DNA of 64,000 nt from Micropterus salmoides (GCF_014851395.1 NW_024040040.1:10478711-10542710), one strand, 5' to 3'; counted from the first letter of the stretch, positions 33,931 to 46,472 are shown. Numbers and translations are program-made. The notes: generated by a model not told the origin, from the letters alone.

Positions 33931-35916
33931 GTGGCTGTTGAAACCTCAGTAGTGTCACAACTACCAATTTGTGGCCAGTTTGAGATGTTGACATCTGCAT
34001 TCTTTCACGTTGACTATAACTCTCCGCACTGAGCCCAGAGACCAGCTTTAGATTGCTTTATTTATCTTGACGCTCCTGCGGTTAAAGGGATGCTCATCTG
34101 TCCGAGAAAGATTGTGTATATGTGTGTATATGTGAGAAGAAAATAAGAGACACAAGAATGTCCCAAAAATGATCATATACAATGGTGATATGAGTAATAA
34201 CTTTGAATTATGGTGTCTGACACTAACCTAACCCTAATCAATAATTCCATATGTCAAATAATCCTTTCACAAACAGGCTTCTTGAAAAATACAGTTAAAC
34301 ACATTCTCAAAAAATGGGCCATAAGCAGGATTTTTGAATACTTTTAAATACGGTGACTTCATATCCCTCTAGTGCCACCCATCACTCCTCTATTTTATTT
34401 TGATTTGGGTTATCGTATTTTCTTCGTTCAGTTATTTTTTTCAGTTTTATTGTCTGTAAATATTATTTTCCAGTCCTTTCAAGGGCTTGGTATGAATCTC
34501 AATACATTGTGATTACATAGTATTAAATGTTTTTATCAAATGCTTGATCAGTTTGCTTATTCTTGGATAAGACATTTCCTTATTTAAGTCTGGAAGTCTA
34601 AAGTCCTCACTTTAAATTAAATTTTATTTGAAACTGATGTTTGATATATTCGAGATGGAGAAAAAAAAGGGACAAAATATGTTTCTATCTAAAGGAAGGT
34701 ATTCTTATAAGACACAGAATTGTGAAATGGTAGTAGTAGTAAAATGTAGGTATATCAGTATAGTCAGGTATAGTTAATTTTACTGTAGACTGAGGTCCAT
34801 GTTACCCAAGATGACAACACAGGGATATATTAGATATAATTTACACAAAACCGCAATGCAGCACAACCTGTATACAGTATACATTTTATGATCTCCAAAG
34901 GCCATAAAGGCTGACACCAGCATTGCTCAAATGTTCATTGACTGCTCTCAAATTTCCTGAAATGCCCCTTTCAGATTCCTGTCCCTCTCCATGGGGGACT
35001 TCTGTCCTCTTACAGATACTGTCTGGTTCCCATGAGCTGTGAAACAGGATCGCAGCTAGAGTACTGATTTAACAATGCTTTTTGATGTACGACGTTTCCT
35101 GTTCTGATATGTCCATTTAGGGGGAAATAATCTAAAGGTCAACATTCAGGGTCTTTGGGAGCCATTCTCTAACAGTGTGTTTACTATGATATCCACAGAC
35201 CTTTAATTTAGAAGGTCTTAAAGTACATGGATGGCTCCATTTTGGTTCCATGCCTCCTCTTCTTAGGCACATAAATGGCAGAAAGCTTGGAAAACCACTT
35301 TTTAGCATATCTTTAGCCAGGTAGCTATTAGACCTTTAAGTTAATAGACAACATTTTGCAGTAAAAAGTGTTTCATTTGTCATAGAAATGGACAAATGGT
35401 TTCTAATACACATACACTAAAAAGGCAATACGACCAAGGCTGTTGTAGCTGTACTTCTGTTGCCAAAACATAATTAAGATCATGTTTCTCCTGACTGAAA
35501 CAATAACTTGGCAGATACTTTTGAGACCACATAGTTTACTTTGGGGAAATTTTGACCTCCCGTAGTATCAGACAGAGTCATCAAAGATAATTATTAAAGG
35601 ATAAATAATACAATGCAAGATTAAATGTTTTCTCATGGTCCTCTGATTGCCTAATCAGTGCTGAAATCTGCAGTGAAATAAAATATGAGTTACCATACAC
35701 AAGCTTCTTTTTCCAAAGTTATATTGGGAATATCCCAAAAATGACTCGGCCCATTTTTCTGTAGTTATTCATCTGTAATTGACATCTGCCCCCTGCATTG
35801 AAGCCAACAGGGTGGACTAAAAAAATGCACATCAACAAGCTTTGAGTTCCAGCATTAGACTTTTTAGTGGCAAAGAATCCTTCTTAAAATTATCTGAGAG
35901 GTCAGGGTTTTCCCTG

Positions 35917-35954
35917 GGTTTCTTTGAGACAAAGGGGTTTCTTTGAGACAAAGG
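35917..35954. repeat. Perfect tandem duplication, 19-bp unit x2
   Basis: GGTTTCTTTGAGACAAAGG occurs twice head to tail without change. Confidence 0.9.
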
Positions 35955-37025
35955 TCGCATAGGTTGGAGAACTGCGTGGCATATAGTTTACCTTTAGAGT
36001 GCCATGAGCTTAAGTGAATAAATCACTTTTTGACAGACAAAAGTGTCCAAAAGGATTAAAATTTTATACCCAGATGGAACAAACATGAAAACAATGGTTG
36101 TGACAAATGACGTGAAGTGTTTATTTGGGGCTGGTTATCATTTCAAATATATCAGATTGGTTAAACAGATTTAACGGAAATTTCTGCGTTCTGAAATGAT
36201 CTGTCAAGTATCGGTGCTCAAACAGTAGGCTACCACGGCTTGATACCGAGTCCTATTTACTTGTGTAACTTAAGCTAACCTAGCTGTCATTACCATCCTC
36301 ACATGTAACAGCAATTCATCACTTACCTTGATCTTTCAGAAATAGTAAATGTTTCATTCTCTCGCTGTCTTCACACTCGAGTGCACAAGCTTGGAAGTGC
36401 ATCAAAAGGCACAGTAGTATTGACATATAAAAAGTCATGATTTGTCATGATGACAAAAACACGGTTGATATTTGATTACGTTTGGGAAGATTCTGTGGTA
36501 AAACTTTACTTTCCATTAAAACTGGAAAACCCCAAAAAGTAGCTCAGTGAAATTCATCTGTGCACCTTTGTGAAATATACTTGCAGGGAGAACTACTATG
36601 GCTGGCAAACAGCTAACACGCTAATCAGCTTGGAACATGCTAGTGCAAGTCAGTCCCAAAAGCAGCTGCATAGCAAGCCAGCTGACTAGCTATGGTAGCT
36701 TCTTCCATTTTGAACTGTCTGACTCCCTGTCACTGACAAAATACCGGCATCAAAGCTTATTAAAGTTAATCTCAATCTCTTATCTGTTGATTGCAGCAAA
36801 TACATTAAAGTGCGTTGATTCTTATGCTAGCATGACTGGGCCTTTAGAAGCAGACTGCAACAGCTTAGTAGCTAGTCCTGTACATCCTCATCCTAATCAG
36901 GTGCTAATGTGCTGTGAGATTCCTGAATGGGCCACTAAGCAGTTACTTGGCAATTTAGTAGAGTTTCATATGTTCATATTGAATGGGAAATATGCCAGGT
37001 TTAGGGTTTTCAGGGTTTTGAAGAA
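35955..37025. other. Non-genic DNA
   Basis: No element recognised with confidence. A 171-codon plus-strand frame begins at 36637 and runs into the SINE at 37.1 kb; no domain is recognisable, and it is not called a gene. Confidence 0.4.
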
Positions 37026-37029
37026 TTAT

Positions 37030-37190
37030 CCAATATCAACGTTCTGTCTGCCGTTACGCTTGGTTTTAAATGCATTGTTCGAGGACACCTCGGCAGGGTT
37101 TGTGCTCACAGACAAGAAATGGGGCTTGAACCCACATTCTCTGGTTCGATGACAGCTTCTTTTAACCACAGAGCCATCCTGCCATCTTTC
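37030..37190 (-). mobile_element. tRNA-derived SINE, minus strand
   Basis: Read on the minus strand, an A-box-like TGGCTCTGTGG (37166-37176) is followed 32 bases later by a B-box GGGTTCAAGCC (37123-37133), the normal tRNA spacing. The body continues with CTGCCGAGGTGTCCTCGAAC (about 37080-37099), resembling the CCTTGAGCAAGGC part of fish SINEs. The D-arm and anticodon stem do not pair well, so it is a SINE head rather than a working tRNA gene. Confidence 0.55.
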
Positions 37191-38652
37191 TTTCCACTAA
37201 TTTGGGATGGTTGGCCAGTAACACACGGCAGTGATTGCTGGCTGCTGCATTTGATGACCCAAAGAATGTAAAGCGATACGTATCTTCACATCACAACCAG
37301 ATTTAAGAGGAGATTTAAAGAGTACACTTGCGTTCAATACGCATCTTGTCTTTTGCTATTTGTATGCATGTCCGTCATTCAGTCGTTTGGTCTCTCTGTG
37401 TCTCTGAGAGTGATTACAAGAAGCTGACAATCAGGTCCAGGCCTGTATCTCCGTCCGATATCTTCCCACAGAGTCTCTGTGCGTGCATATTCTTGCTGCG
37501 TCAACTCAGATTATTGTGATTTCCTTTGATTTGGCCTTCTGCTCAGTCCACCACACACACAAAGACACACACAGACAGAAACGCCCTACACACAAGTGCA
37601 CGCAGAGATACAGAGATGTACACTCACCCAACCACACCATTCCAAGCACTTCCAAATGAGAGGGACAGTAGTGATGCCACAGGCCGCAGGCCACCCAGTT
37701 CAGCAAATGAACACTCTGCAGTACATCGCACTTCATCTGTCTGTCCGCTCTAATACCAGAAAGCTTCTAGTGTGTGTGTGTACTTTTATCAGGGATTGCT
37801 TACATAATGTTCATAGATACTTCTTGTTTTAAACATGCTTGAAGCATCAAATGGATGGGGCTTACCACATCAGGAAAGATTTGTCACTTGCAAAATTTAA
37901 AATGTTCAGTTGAAATAGTTAAGGTGCTGATTTGTGGTAGCATTAGCTTTTTCTCCATGTGGCATTTTGTACTTCATTTACTTGCAAATAGGTCTTGTTT
38001 TATATGTGATTTGGAACAGTTAGTAGGATGTAATACTCACTCGCACACAGACAACACGTCATGTTAATTACTAAACATTTTTACCTCGTCAACTAACGTT
38101 TAGTTCGTTAGTGTGTAAAAAATAATTTGGTTGCACAACTCACTGTTTCAGCAACGCTGATGGCATTGCTCCTCAGCTCCAGACTTCTGATACCATTACA
38201 TCCACCGATACATTGGTGAAACGACTGTCAGTCAAATGCGTGTTGCAGACTGTGTATAAAAAGGTTGCAGGTGAAAGTGCGACCCATTTTCTGTCATCTG
38301 TCCTTTAACCCAAGACGCCTCGCCACTGATTACAAACACCGCGCGCACAGATGCAGTAATGAAAATGAACAGCACACTAAACCAAGAGGAGGAAACTGAA
38401 TAGCTAAATTAGCTAACTTTCTGCAATAACTATGCTAGCTAACTACACCTGGCTAACTACAACTTAGTTAACTTCAAACTGACCTTCAGACACAGGGAAA
38501 CGTACCTACTGTAGGTTCTAAGTAAATTACATGATAAATTGGTTAGCTAGCTCACAACAATGTTTATTGGTTTGATGCTCTATCTTAATGAGACATGACG
38601 GCGTGACAGTTTTTTAACAAGGCATGACAGTGCGCCTGTGCAAGCTTGGAGA

Positions 38653-38690
38653 GTGACGTATGACTTGGAATTACTTTAGTCATACGTCAC
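38653..38690. other. 13-bp perfect hairpin containing TGACGTA
   Basis: GTGACGTATGACT (38653-38665) and its exact reverse complement (38678-38690) are separated by 12 bases. Each arm holds TGACGTA, close to a CRE half-site. Confidence 0.6.
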
Positions 38691-38868
38691 CACCCTGTTT
38701 TTACAAATATATTTGGCAAACTATGTGGGTAATCAATATTGTAAGGAAATGACTCTGGAGGGGGGCTTTAAAGCTGCTCTTATCAATATTTTTATATTAA
38801 AGGTGGGTCAGTTGGCTATAAGTGTGTGTCCATCCACCTATTGTTTTTATGTGCATTATTCATTTGAG

Positions 38869-38889
38869 CGATAGATAGATAGATAGATA
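38869..38889. repeat. (GATA)5 microsatellite
   Basis: CGATAGATAGATAGATAGATA, short tetranucleotide repeat. Confidence 0.9.
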
Positions 38890-39292
38890 TAAAGCTTTTA
38901 CGAGCTGAGTTGGTGTGACTTGATTGTGCAATGTGAAAGGTGTTGCTCGCAGTCGAGGGTGACATGGCAATGGATTTACACTCCTGTCCTATATCATAAT
39001 GGTTAATAGTGAAATTGACTCCCATCCCACAAGAATCCTACAGGAATCCCATGACCCACAGGATCCCAGGAAAAAATGTCAGCCTCTATTACAGAGCTTT
39101 ATAATAAAGCTCAGATAAACCCACTGTGTGGTACTTGCCCAGCAGCAAACGGCACACTAATGAACAAATGTGAGCAATTAGCATAAAAAGAGCCAGACAT
39201 TTTCTCAGGAATTGGTGGAGACCAAAGCAGAACTAAAAGAATCTGACTAACATTGGCCAGAAACACACCTCCAAATGAATGATAATCTTTTA

Positions 39293-39826
39293 AGCTTGAT
39301 TTATACTCCTGTGTAGGGTCTACGTCCGTAGCTACGCCGTAGGCTACGCACGTAGCCAGGCATTTATACTTAGACCGGGTGTCCGTCAATCTGCATTTAC
39401 ACCCCCAAACGCTAGTCAGCGGTACCGCTACAGCGTCCACTGTGTTGACTTTTGCCGGCCAAGCAGGTTTTAGCGCTCCGCTAACATGAATGGGGGTAAA
39501 ATTGTATACGTGCGAGTGGATGCTGAGTGGATCACTTTCTGATTGTGAAACGAGTCATTTCGCTCGGGTTGTGACGGTCAAATATATTGATCCACCGTGT
39601 TACAGCTGCTGTTTTGGCCGCTAGTAAAAGTTACTTCAAAGCACAGGCGCTTCTTGTCGGCTCGGAGGCATTGCGAGGCTACCCAGCTGACCAATCACAG
39701 AGCTTACGGTCGTGTAGTTACATTTTTGAGGAGGTGCATATCAGGCTAGGCCGTAGGTGACGCCGTAGGGTAGGGGGCTACGCAGACGCTACGCCATCGA
39801 TTTGACGCAGAAATATAAATTGCACT
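39293..39826. mobile_element. PIF/Harbinger-type MITE with TTA target duplication
   Basis: The left end reads AGCTTGATTTATACTCCTG. The right end on the opposite strand reads AGTGCAATTTATATTTCTG. The inverted ends continue, imperfectly, into TACG-rich sequence (CTACGCCGTAGGCTACGCAC at 39331; CTACGCAGACGCTACGCC at 39778). TTA flanks both ends (39290-39292 and 39827-39829), matching the 3-bp TTA/TAA duplication of PIF/Harbinger elements. It is 534 bp, CpG-rich and encodes nothing. The family is recalled as common in teleosts. Confidence 0.8.
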
Positions 39827-40596
39827 TTAGTGTCTGCTGGTTATGTAAATAAACAACCACTAAAGAGTTCACCATATTAGCTCAGAAGATGATAACGTGT
39901 CAGTGTGCTATTGCATCTGCCCCAAAGTGGGCAAAAATCAGTTAATGCATGTTTAATATGTAGAGCGAACAAACAGCTGACTTTTTGTGGTGCTTTTAGC
40001 ATCAATAGCGACTGCCCTAGTTGGCAGCACTGCTCAGTATAATTAGTGTAAACAAGCGGGTCCAGGGTTGTGACAACTGGTAGCTTTTATCTCATACCAG
40101 TGCTGCTGTTAGTGGTACTGTTTCTCAAAATTAAGACCACATTTCACATAATCCCCCTTCATGTCCTGTTGTAAAGAGGATGTTACTTATGGTCCTTCTG
40201 CTGCTACATGTGTTTGTTTTCTGTTTAGCTTTACTGAAGAGGACAACCATGTTGGGAGTAATTTGTTTCCGCCAGCCTGTTCCCCTTTGACATCTTCAGC
40301 TCCATTTGCACTGAAATAACTGCACTTTCTTCCTGTTGTGTTCTGGTCCAAGCTGTCTGAGTCTTTGGCTCCAGTTTGCCATTAATGACAGGAACAGGTA
40401 CCAGATATTAGAGTGTCAGTGATCTTTTCTCTGTATCGTCCTGCAAACGTTCTGAGTCATTTCATGAACCCCAGCTTTCATTCTTCTGACTGTCTTTGTG
40501 TTTTTCCTGTCTTAAATATCTGCTGTAATTTAGCTCTGAGAGCTATAGGCTGGATGTCAGGGCACACAAAAAAAGCAGCAGAAACAACCCAGGAAT

Positions 40597-40598
40597 GT

Positions 40599-40625
<27 letters not shown>
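40597..40625. repeat. (CAGC)6 microsatellite
   Basis: CAGCCAGCCAGCC repeats head to tail, ending at CAGTCAGC. Confidence 0.9.
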
Positions 40626-40630
<5 letters not shown>

Positions 40631-43600
40631 GAGGCCAGGGCAGGCGAAGTGTAGAAGGGCCACAAGTCTTTGAAGTCCTCCTTGACAGTTGTGGACCCTG
40701 GACGCTCCCTGGCACAGCATAGCAAAACCTGATCACGTTTCATTATTTTGATGGGAAAATCAGACCAACGGTTCACTTGAGGTTTATTTTAGCGCTGCTA
40801 ACCTCTTGTCAAAGTACAGGGAACTTCACAATAGCTCATGGACCCATGCACGAGCACACACACACACACACACACCCCTGAATAGCACGTAGAGTTCACT
40901 TTAGATTAAGCAACAAAGAACACATTCATCTTTTTAGGGCCAGCCTGTTTTGTGTTTTGTTTTATTGTGCTGTTTCCTGTATAGTACACGCACAGACACA
41001 CACAGACACACAAACACAAGCATGTACTCTCTTAACATCTGTACTGCTTGATTACATTAGTTTTGTGTTTGACTTAAATCAGAAACTTCTGCACTTAAAG
41101 GTTGGCATCTTTTATGGACATGTCCTTTGCTCGCTAGATTAATTCTCATGGTCTTTATCTGCAGTTTATAATTCCATAAAACATAATTGAAAACTGTTTT
41201 TTTTTCTGAGCAGAACTATTGGAAAAAACTTTAATTTCTTCTTTCTGTGAACCAGTGTTACATGGATGTCACCAAATCAAAGACTTGTGGATTTAATTCG
41301 ATATCAACATCAGAACATCAGAGCAAATAAAAAAAAGAAGTTGTTTATTATCTTCTATTATTATCTTATCTTGTTGCTCAGCATCACTCTGGCATTCATA
41401 GAGGATAGAAAAGGAAACAACACCTAAAATTACAAAAATACTACATGTAGTTATTAGTTATGCCACCTGTTACTGGAAAACTGTCACTGGTCATGAGTTT
41501 ACTGATGTGCTGGTATCCACCGCGGCAAAAACTCCAGCAAGAATCTATGGAAGAAGGGCACTTATTCCTCTCTCATATTCTGTGGGCCATAAGTATTTGA
41601 ACGCTGCATGACTTTTCTGAGTAGGCATTATGTTATACATTCAACAATGACCTCTATCACTACAGATGCTATGACTCTGTGCCCTTTTCATTGCCTCCAC
41701 TGCTGTTTCTGGCACTATACAGCACATATAAGCTCTTTAACACTCACTAGTGTTTCTACCCGGACAACTGGCATGCACGTGCAGAGCTGAAAAACAATAA
41801 TGTATAAATGTCCTCCCGTGATGTCACTTCAGTCAGCGTCTGTTGGGGCTACATGTTTAAAAATGAAAAATATCTCAGTGTGAGTTGGATAGAAGTGAGC
41901 TCACCGGACCTCTGTGGCACCGCTTGTCGTCTCCACTTGAAGCTAGAGACTCCAGGCTACATTAGCCACTACTAGTGTAACACACCTGAATCTCCAACTG
42001 AACTATAGGCATTGCATTCTGAGTATTGTAGGCGCCAGGTTTTGACAAGGAAGAATATGTGTAAAAAAGACAATATCTCTGGTTTTGCTGCATTGATTTT
42101 GATTGTTTTGATCCCAACTGTCCATTGGGAATCTAAAATTGTTATAGGAGTGTAATGCTAAATTGATGGAGCACTCTTTTAATTTGTTTCATTAACCAAT
42201 TAGTACCTTTTATATGCATATTTAATGCCTATGTAATTAGTTATATTTTCATTATAGTCATTTGGAACATGATAAATACCTTGTTATCCATATGAGTCTA
42301 ACAATATCCAGGTTTCTGTTTGTGTCTTTGATTACTCAACAAATCAGAATATTATTTATACCAAGCTGTGGGTATCTTGAGTATCTGACTGTCGTCCTGA
42401 CCGTGTGTTTTGATCCAATATGTTTTTTAATTATTTTTAATATAAATAAGTCTGTTTCCTACATTTTACAACTTACAGTTGCATTAAAATAAGTGAAACA
42501 ATTTAGATTTGTTTTACAACTAAATATCTCTGCATTAGAAAAACATGTGTATGTGTCCTGTGGTTTCCCTGTAATATGTAGTGACCCATAGTATTTGAGA
42601 AAGGGTTTAAGTGTAGATCTGATGTGAAAGTCTGGATGGGATTTAGACAGAATCTCTTCAACAAAATAGAGAATAAGTGGAGCACCGTGGGACATTTTCT
42701 ACAGCTGTCTGTTTTTATAGCTGTTACCTATTAATCAAAAGAGGATAAAGTCTAGATATCAAGCCTGGGGTTTATAAATCCCTACTTTCACAATGCAATG
42801 CATCAGTGTGACTTTTAAAAGTACATTGGATGCCTGAAGGTAATTAGAAAAAGTGTCTTACTCCATTTTGGCGTCACCTTTCTGGTCTTTTACAATGGAT
42901 AAAATCATTTTGTACATTGTTAGTTAAGGCCTGTGTATTATGAGCTCGGTTTATGTTGCAGTGTGCTTCAGGATGGTCGCACTGCTGTGTGAGGAGGAGG
43001 CAGTAAAGCTGAAAAGACAGACTCTGCTCCGGTGACTGACAGGATACAAGGCCCTATTACATGTTACATTTAAAGTGCCTTGTCCAATCAAAGTGTCACT
43101 CACAGTATGAGGGGAGGGTCGAGGAGGCATACAATGTCATTTTTTTAGTTGATTGACAGGTAACAAGCTCCTATTAGCTTTTCTGTCACTCACACTGCCG
43201 CTGTTTGTTGCTCCCAGGTTGTATTTTGTTTGTCTGTTGCCGTGTTGCCGCTGCTCTGTGCTTAGAAGTATCACTTAGACGTCAAATGTTTTCTATTTCA
43301 TGCTTCACGACCGAAACCAAAAAAAAAAAAGAAAAAGACTGTGTGACTGTTTCTTTCAATCTTTAAAAGGGAAATTGTGCAAAACAGCTGTTAAAGCCCA
43401 CTTGAATGCCTTCCTTTAGGATGTAATGAGATGCTGAGAGTGCAGCTAATCTCTATTCTTCTGCCTAAGTCTCCTGTTTAACCAGGGACATGAATATATG
43501 GTGGGTAACTGGCTTTTCCCTCTGCCCTGGAAGCAATCTGTTCACTTCAAAGGTTAAAGGGGGAGAAAAAATGCAGCGTTTAACTTACCCCTCCCTCCCC

Positions 43601-44168
43601 GCTAATTCCCTGTCTTCATTTTCATTTTCTCTTTCTCTTTCTCTTTCTTTTCTCTTCTCATTTGGGCCTCTTCCTTTTCAGAATGACATCAAGAGCTTTC
43701 TGTCTCTTTGCTCTAACCTCTGTAGCCTGCCTTTCCCCCTTCCATTGCTCTTTTTGTCAGTGCAAACTTTCAGAAACCTATAGAAAATATTGAAACACAA
43801 ACACCAAGTGGAATTAAATCCTAATGATTTTTCACTTACTGACTTATTAATTAAGACATAGTAATGTTAAAATCTGTTTTTCTGTCTGTCTTCCTCAATC
43901 ATTTTTGTCTTTTTCTCTTTATGTGCACTCCTCCTCCCTCTCACCTCTTGTTTCCCCCTCCTCAAACTCTCTTTTCCAGCCTCCTCTGTATTTGTATGAC
44001 TAAACAGTGGTATTGGTTACAAACCCTGGGAATCCAGGTAAAGCGTGGAGAGGCTTTAAGCAAGAAAGGGAAGGAGAGGAGGGAGGGATTCTTTTCAACC
44101 TGAAGGCAAAGTAGTGGATCAGAAAGGCAATGCTCGGACAAAAAAGGGATAATCCGTGAAATCTGTCC

Positions 44169-44181
44169 GGGTCAAGGGTCA
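44169..44181 (+). promoter_or_regulatory. DR1-like nuclear-receptor half-site pair
   Basis: GGGTCA-A-GGGTCA, two hexamers in direct repeat with one spacer base, the DR1 arrangement bound by RXR, PPAR, HNF4 or COUP-TF type factors. A 13-bp match alone is weak evidence. Confidence 0.3.
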
Positions 44182-44831
44182 GCTTCCAGCCAGCCATGTG
44201 CGTCTAGGCATGTGTGTGTGTGTGTGGAGATTAATTTAAGGAGGCCATGGAGGAAATGAGGGGAGAGTTAAAGGGGGGGTTTATCCTCTTTAAACTCACT
44301 TCACTGCCAACACACTAGGGAGCCCCGAGTGAGGAAATAGAGAGGAAAGGAATTGCTCTGTGTCTGACTCTCTAACACACACACACACACACACAATGCA
44401 TATGCTAATCATTGTGAATTTTAATTACGTTTCACCCATTTTGCAATCAAACGGAAAACACATACAGTAATTGTCCCTCACTACATACAGCGAGCAGCTG
44501 CTCAATATAGACGTTTTCATTAAAATGTGGCGTTGCGTGTGTTTTTGCGTGGTTGTATGCACTGTACGCATGTTAATGTCTGATCAGTTGATAAAGACCT
44601 TGGATCGTCTGTATGTTCATAAACACATCAGCAGTCGCATGTAACAGAAACAAGCATTTGTTTGCCCTCAGCTTTTCAATTGAGTAATGAAAGGGAGGAT
44701 GAGGTGATTCTGCTTGTAACACAGTGTGTACATCATGCAAATAATTTAACATGCAAATGTCAACTGGAAATCTTGATTTTCGAAGAAAATCTAGCAGGAG
44801 CGTGTTTTAATTAACTTTTCCTACTATAAAA

Positions 44832-45300
44832 GTTCCCAATGGCAGCAAAGTTTTAAGAATGAAAATCAACCAAATTGCTGCCTTCTTAATACATTACTGC
44901 AAAATATACACTTAATATGGAGACCAAAGGTGGTCAAAATTAAATAAATATAAGCGATTATGAAATTAATAATCACAAACTCAAAAAAATCTCATGTTTT
45001 GTTTAAAAACCAGATTTTATTACAAAAGTGAAAAAAGTTAGTTTTTAAAACAATCTTTCTTGAGAAATACATTATCTTGAACTATGTTACTTATTAAAAA
45101 AAGGAGTTTTGCATTAAATTCTTAATGTTGTGAAAACTCAAAGCTGATGTTTTCCACTTACCAAGTTTGATGTTTTCCACTTACCAAGTTTCCAATGGCA
45201 ACAAAGTTTTATGAATGAAAATCGGGCCAAACAGGCAAATTATATAATTAAAATGGAGATAAAAGTGGTCAAAATCAAAGAAATAAATAACACATTCTAA
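44832..45300. repeat. Diverged tandem duplication, unit about 350 bp
   Basis: Copy 1 (about 44835-44975) and copy 2 (about 45187-45300) share CCAATGGCAGCAAAGTTTTA/CCAATGGCAACAAAGTTTTA, AATGAAAATC, ATGGAGA and GTGGTCAAAAT in the same order. The start of copy 2 also carries a perfect 23-bp tandem at 45146-45191. Origin unknown; could be two copies of an unrecognised repeat. Confidence 0.65.
45146..45191. repeat. Perfect 23-bp tandem duplication
   Basis: Two identical 23-base units (45146-45168 and 45169-45191), beginning GATGTTTTCCACTTACC. Confidence 0.9.
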
Positions 45301-45319
45301 AATAAATGATCATATGAGT

Positions 45320-46165
45320 AAATATATACAGGGTTTGTTGTGATTCTCTTCTTATTTCACAATGCTACTTTTCATCACAAAGTATTTCTGTCACTCAAGG
45401 CAAACGGGGCGGATACAGCTGTGTGATTGGCTGTCCACATGTTCAGACCAAAGCAACAGCCAATTACACGACTGGCTCTGTCATGTTTGTCTTGATCGAC
45501 GGACAAAGAATTTATGATGAAAAGTGGGATAAATACAGTAGATTAATCAAAATAAAAACATCTGAAATTAAATATAAAATTGCAACAATTCATACATTTT
45601 GTCTGTGTGAGTCTTAAGATTTTAGTATTTTATAAACATTTCGTAACTAAAATGATTTGAAAATATGCTATTTATGCACTTAATGTTGAACGTTTTGGGT
45701 CTCCATAGATAAAGGCTGCAAGATTCCATTGTTGCAATCCAAATTAGCATCACCTCATTAAAGTAACTAACAATTATTTATAAATTAACCTGACTTGTTT
45801 AGTCTACTAAATGTCAAAAAACTATGAAACAAACCCTTGTAATTTCGAAAACCCAAATTGATTGAATAATTTCCAAATGCTGGTTTTCACAGACCGAAGA
45901 TATACCTTTGACTTTCATATAAAACAAGATAAGCAGCAAATACTCACACTTGAAAAGCGGGAAACCACATATAAGGATTAATCAAAGTTTTTTTGGATTT
46001 TTTGTATATAAATAAATAAAGAACAATGTTTTGGATAAAAGATTTCTACATAAAGCACAATCCTTAAACCGTGTGCTTCATGGTTACACGTTAAGACGAC
46101 AGATTCCACTTCACCTTGGAAGAGTTTCTTCGGCCACTGCAGGTGTCTCAGGGTTGAAGAAGTAG
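45320..46165. other. Non-genic AT-rich DNA
   Basis: Nothing recognised. The patch 45405-45500 is GC-balanced, with a 64-codon frame lacking a recognisable domain. Confidence 0.4.
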
Positions 46166-46168
46166 AGA

Positions 46169-46181
46169 AGGTCAAGGGTCA
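46169..46181 (+). promoter_or_regulatory. DR1-like nuclear-receptor half-site pair
   Basis: AGGTCA-A-GGGTCA, followed nearby by ATGTCAAGGGT. It has the same arrangement as the site 2 kb upstream at 44169. Weak evidence alone. Confidence 0.3.
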
Positions 46182-46383
46182 AATGTCAAGGGTTTAGGGG
46201 CTCTAAATGCTCCCACTGGGCCTGACACCTGTCACACATGTGGGAGGTAGGATAAGCTGTCAGCCCGCATGTGTGTGTGTGTGTGTGAAGATGGACACTA
46301 ACAGCACTTCAGTGGGAAAGGGAAAAAAACGAAGGAAGGCATGTACAGAATGTAAGGGCTTTAAAAATCACTTTAGACCGTGT

Positions 46384-46386
<3 letters not shown>

Positions 46387-46472
<86 letters not shown>
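46387..46472. repeat. (GT)43 microsatellite
   Basis: The longest simple repeat in the window: 86 uninterrupted bases. Shorter TG/CA runs lie on both sides (46270-46287 and 46590-46609, opposite strand). It creates Cys-Val and Thr-His frames that are not genes. Confidence 0.97.

Larger units (their letters stand above)
30846..35910. other. Non-genic AT-rich DNA
   Basis: About 5 kb with no transposon or exon recognised. It includes a (TG)12 tract at 31116-31139, a GGA-rich tract at 33893-33925 and low-information AT-rich DNA. A 161-codon minus frame (33515-34000) passes through the GGA tract and is a chance frame. Confidence 0.4.
37191..39290. other. Non-genic DNA
   Basis: CA-rich imperfect tract at 37550-37630. 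Bases 38120-38700 are GC-balanced with several AGCTAGC/AGCTAAC words and may be an unrecognised repeat; the hairpin at 38653-38690 lies at its end. A (GATA)4 tract is at 38869-38889. Confidence 0.4.
39830..44820. other. Non-genic DNA
   Basis: No exon or complete element recognised over 5 kb. It includes (CAGC)n at 40597-40625, short CA runs at 40856-40875 and 44374-44395, a CTTT-rich pyrimidine tract at 43620-43660 and a TG run at 44210-44226. Confidence 0.4.

Noticed and set aside
33515..34000. 161-codon minus-strand frame
   Set aside because: It includes a serine/proline run made by the GGA-rich tract; no domain and no coding bias.
34222..34240. Telomere-like CTAACCTAACCCTAATC
   Set aside because: Fewer than three units and irregular; not an interstitial telomere array.
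36637..37152. Longest open frame, 171 codons on the plus strand
   Set aside because: No recognisable domain, no codon bias, and its 3' end runs antisense through a tRNA-derived SINE.
37100..37190. Minus-strand tRNA gene
   Set aside because: A- and B-boxes are correctly spaced, but the arms do not fold well and a SINE body follows.
39300..39830. CpG island promoter
   Set aside because: The CpGs belong to the arms of a MITE with terminal repeats and target duplications.
43620..43790. Exon after the polypyrimidine tract ending TTCCTTTTCAG
   Set aside because: The acceptor-like site is good, but the following sequence is pyrimidine-rich with no sustained coding bias and no recognisable protein.
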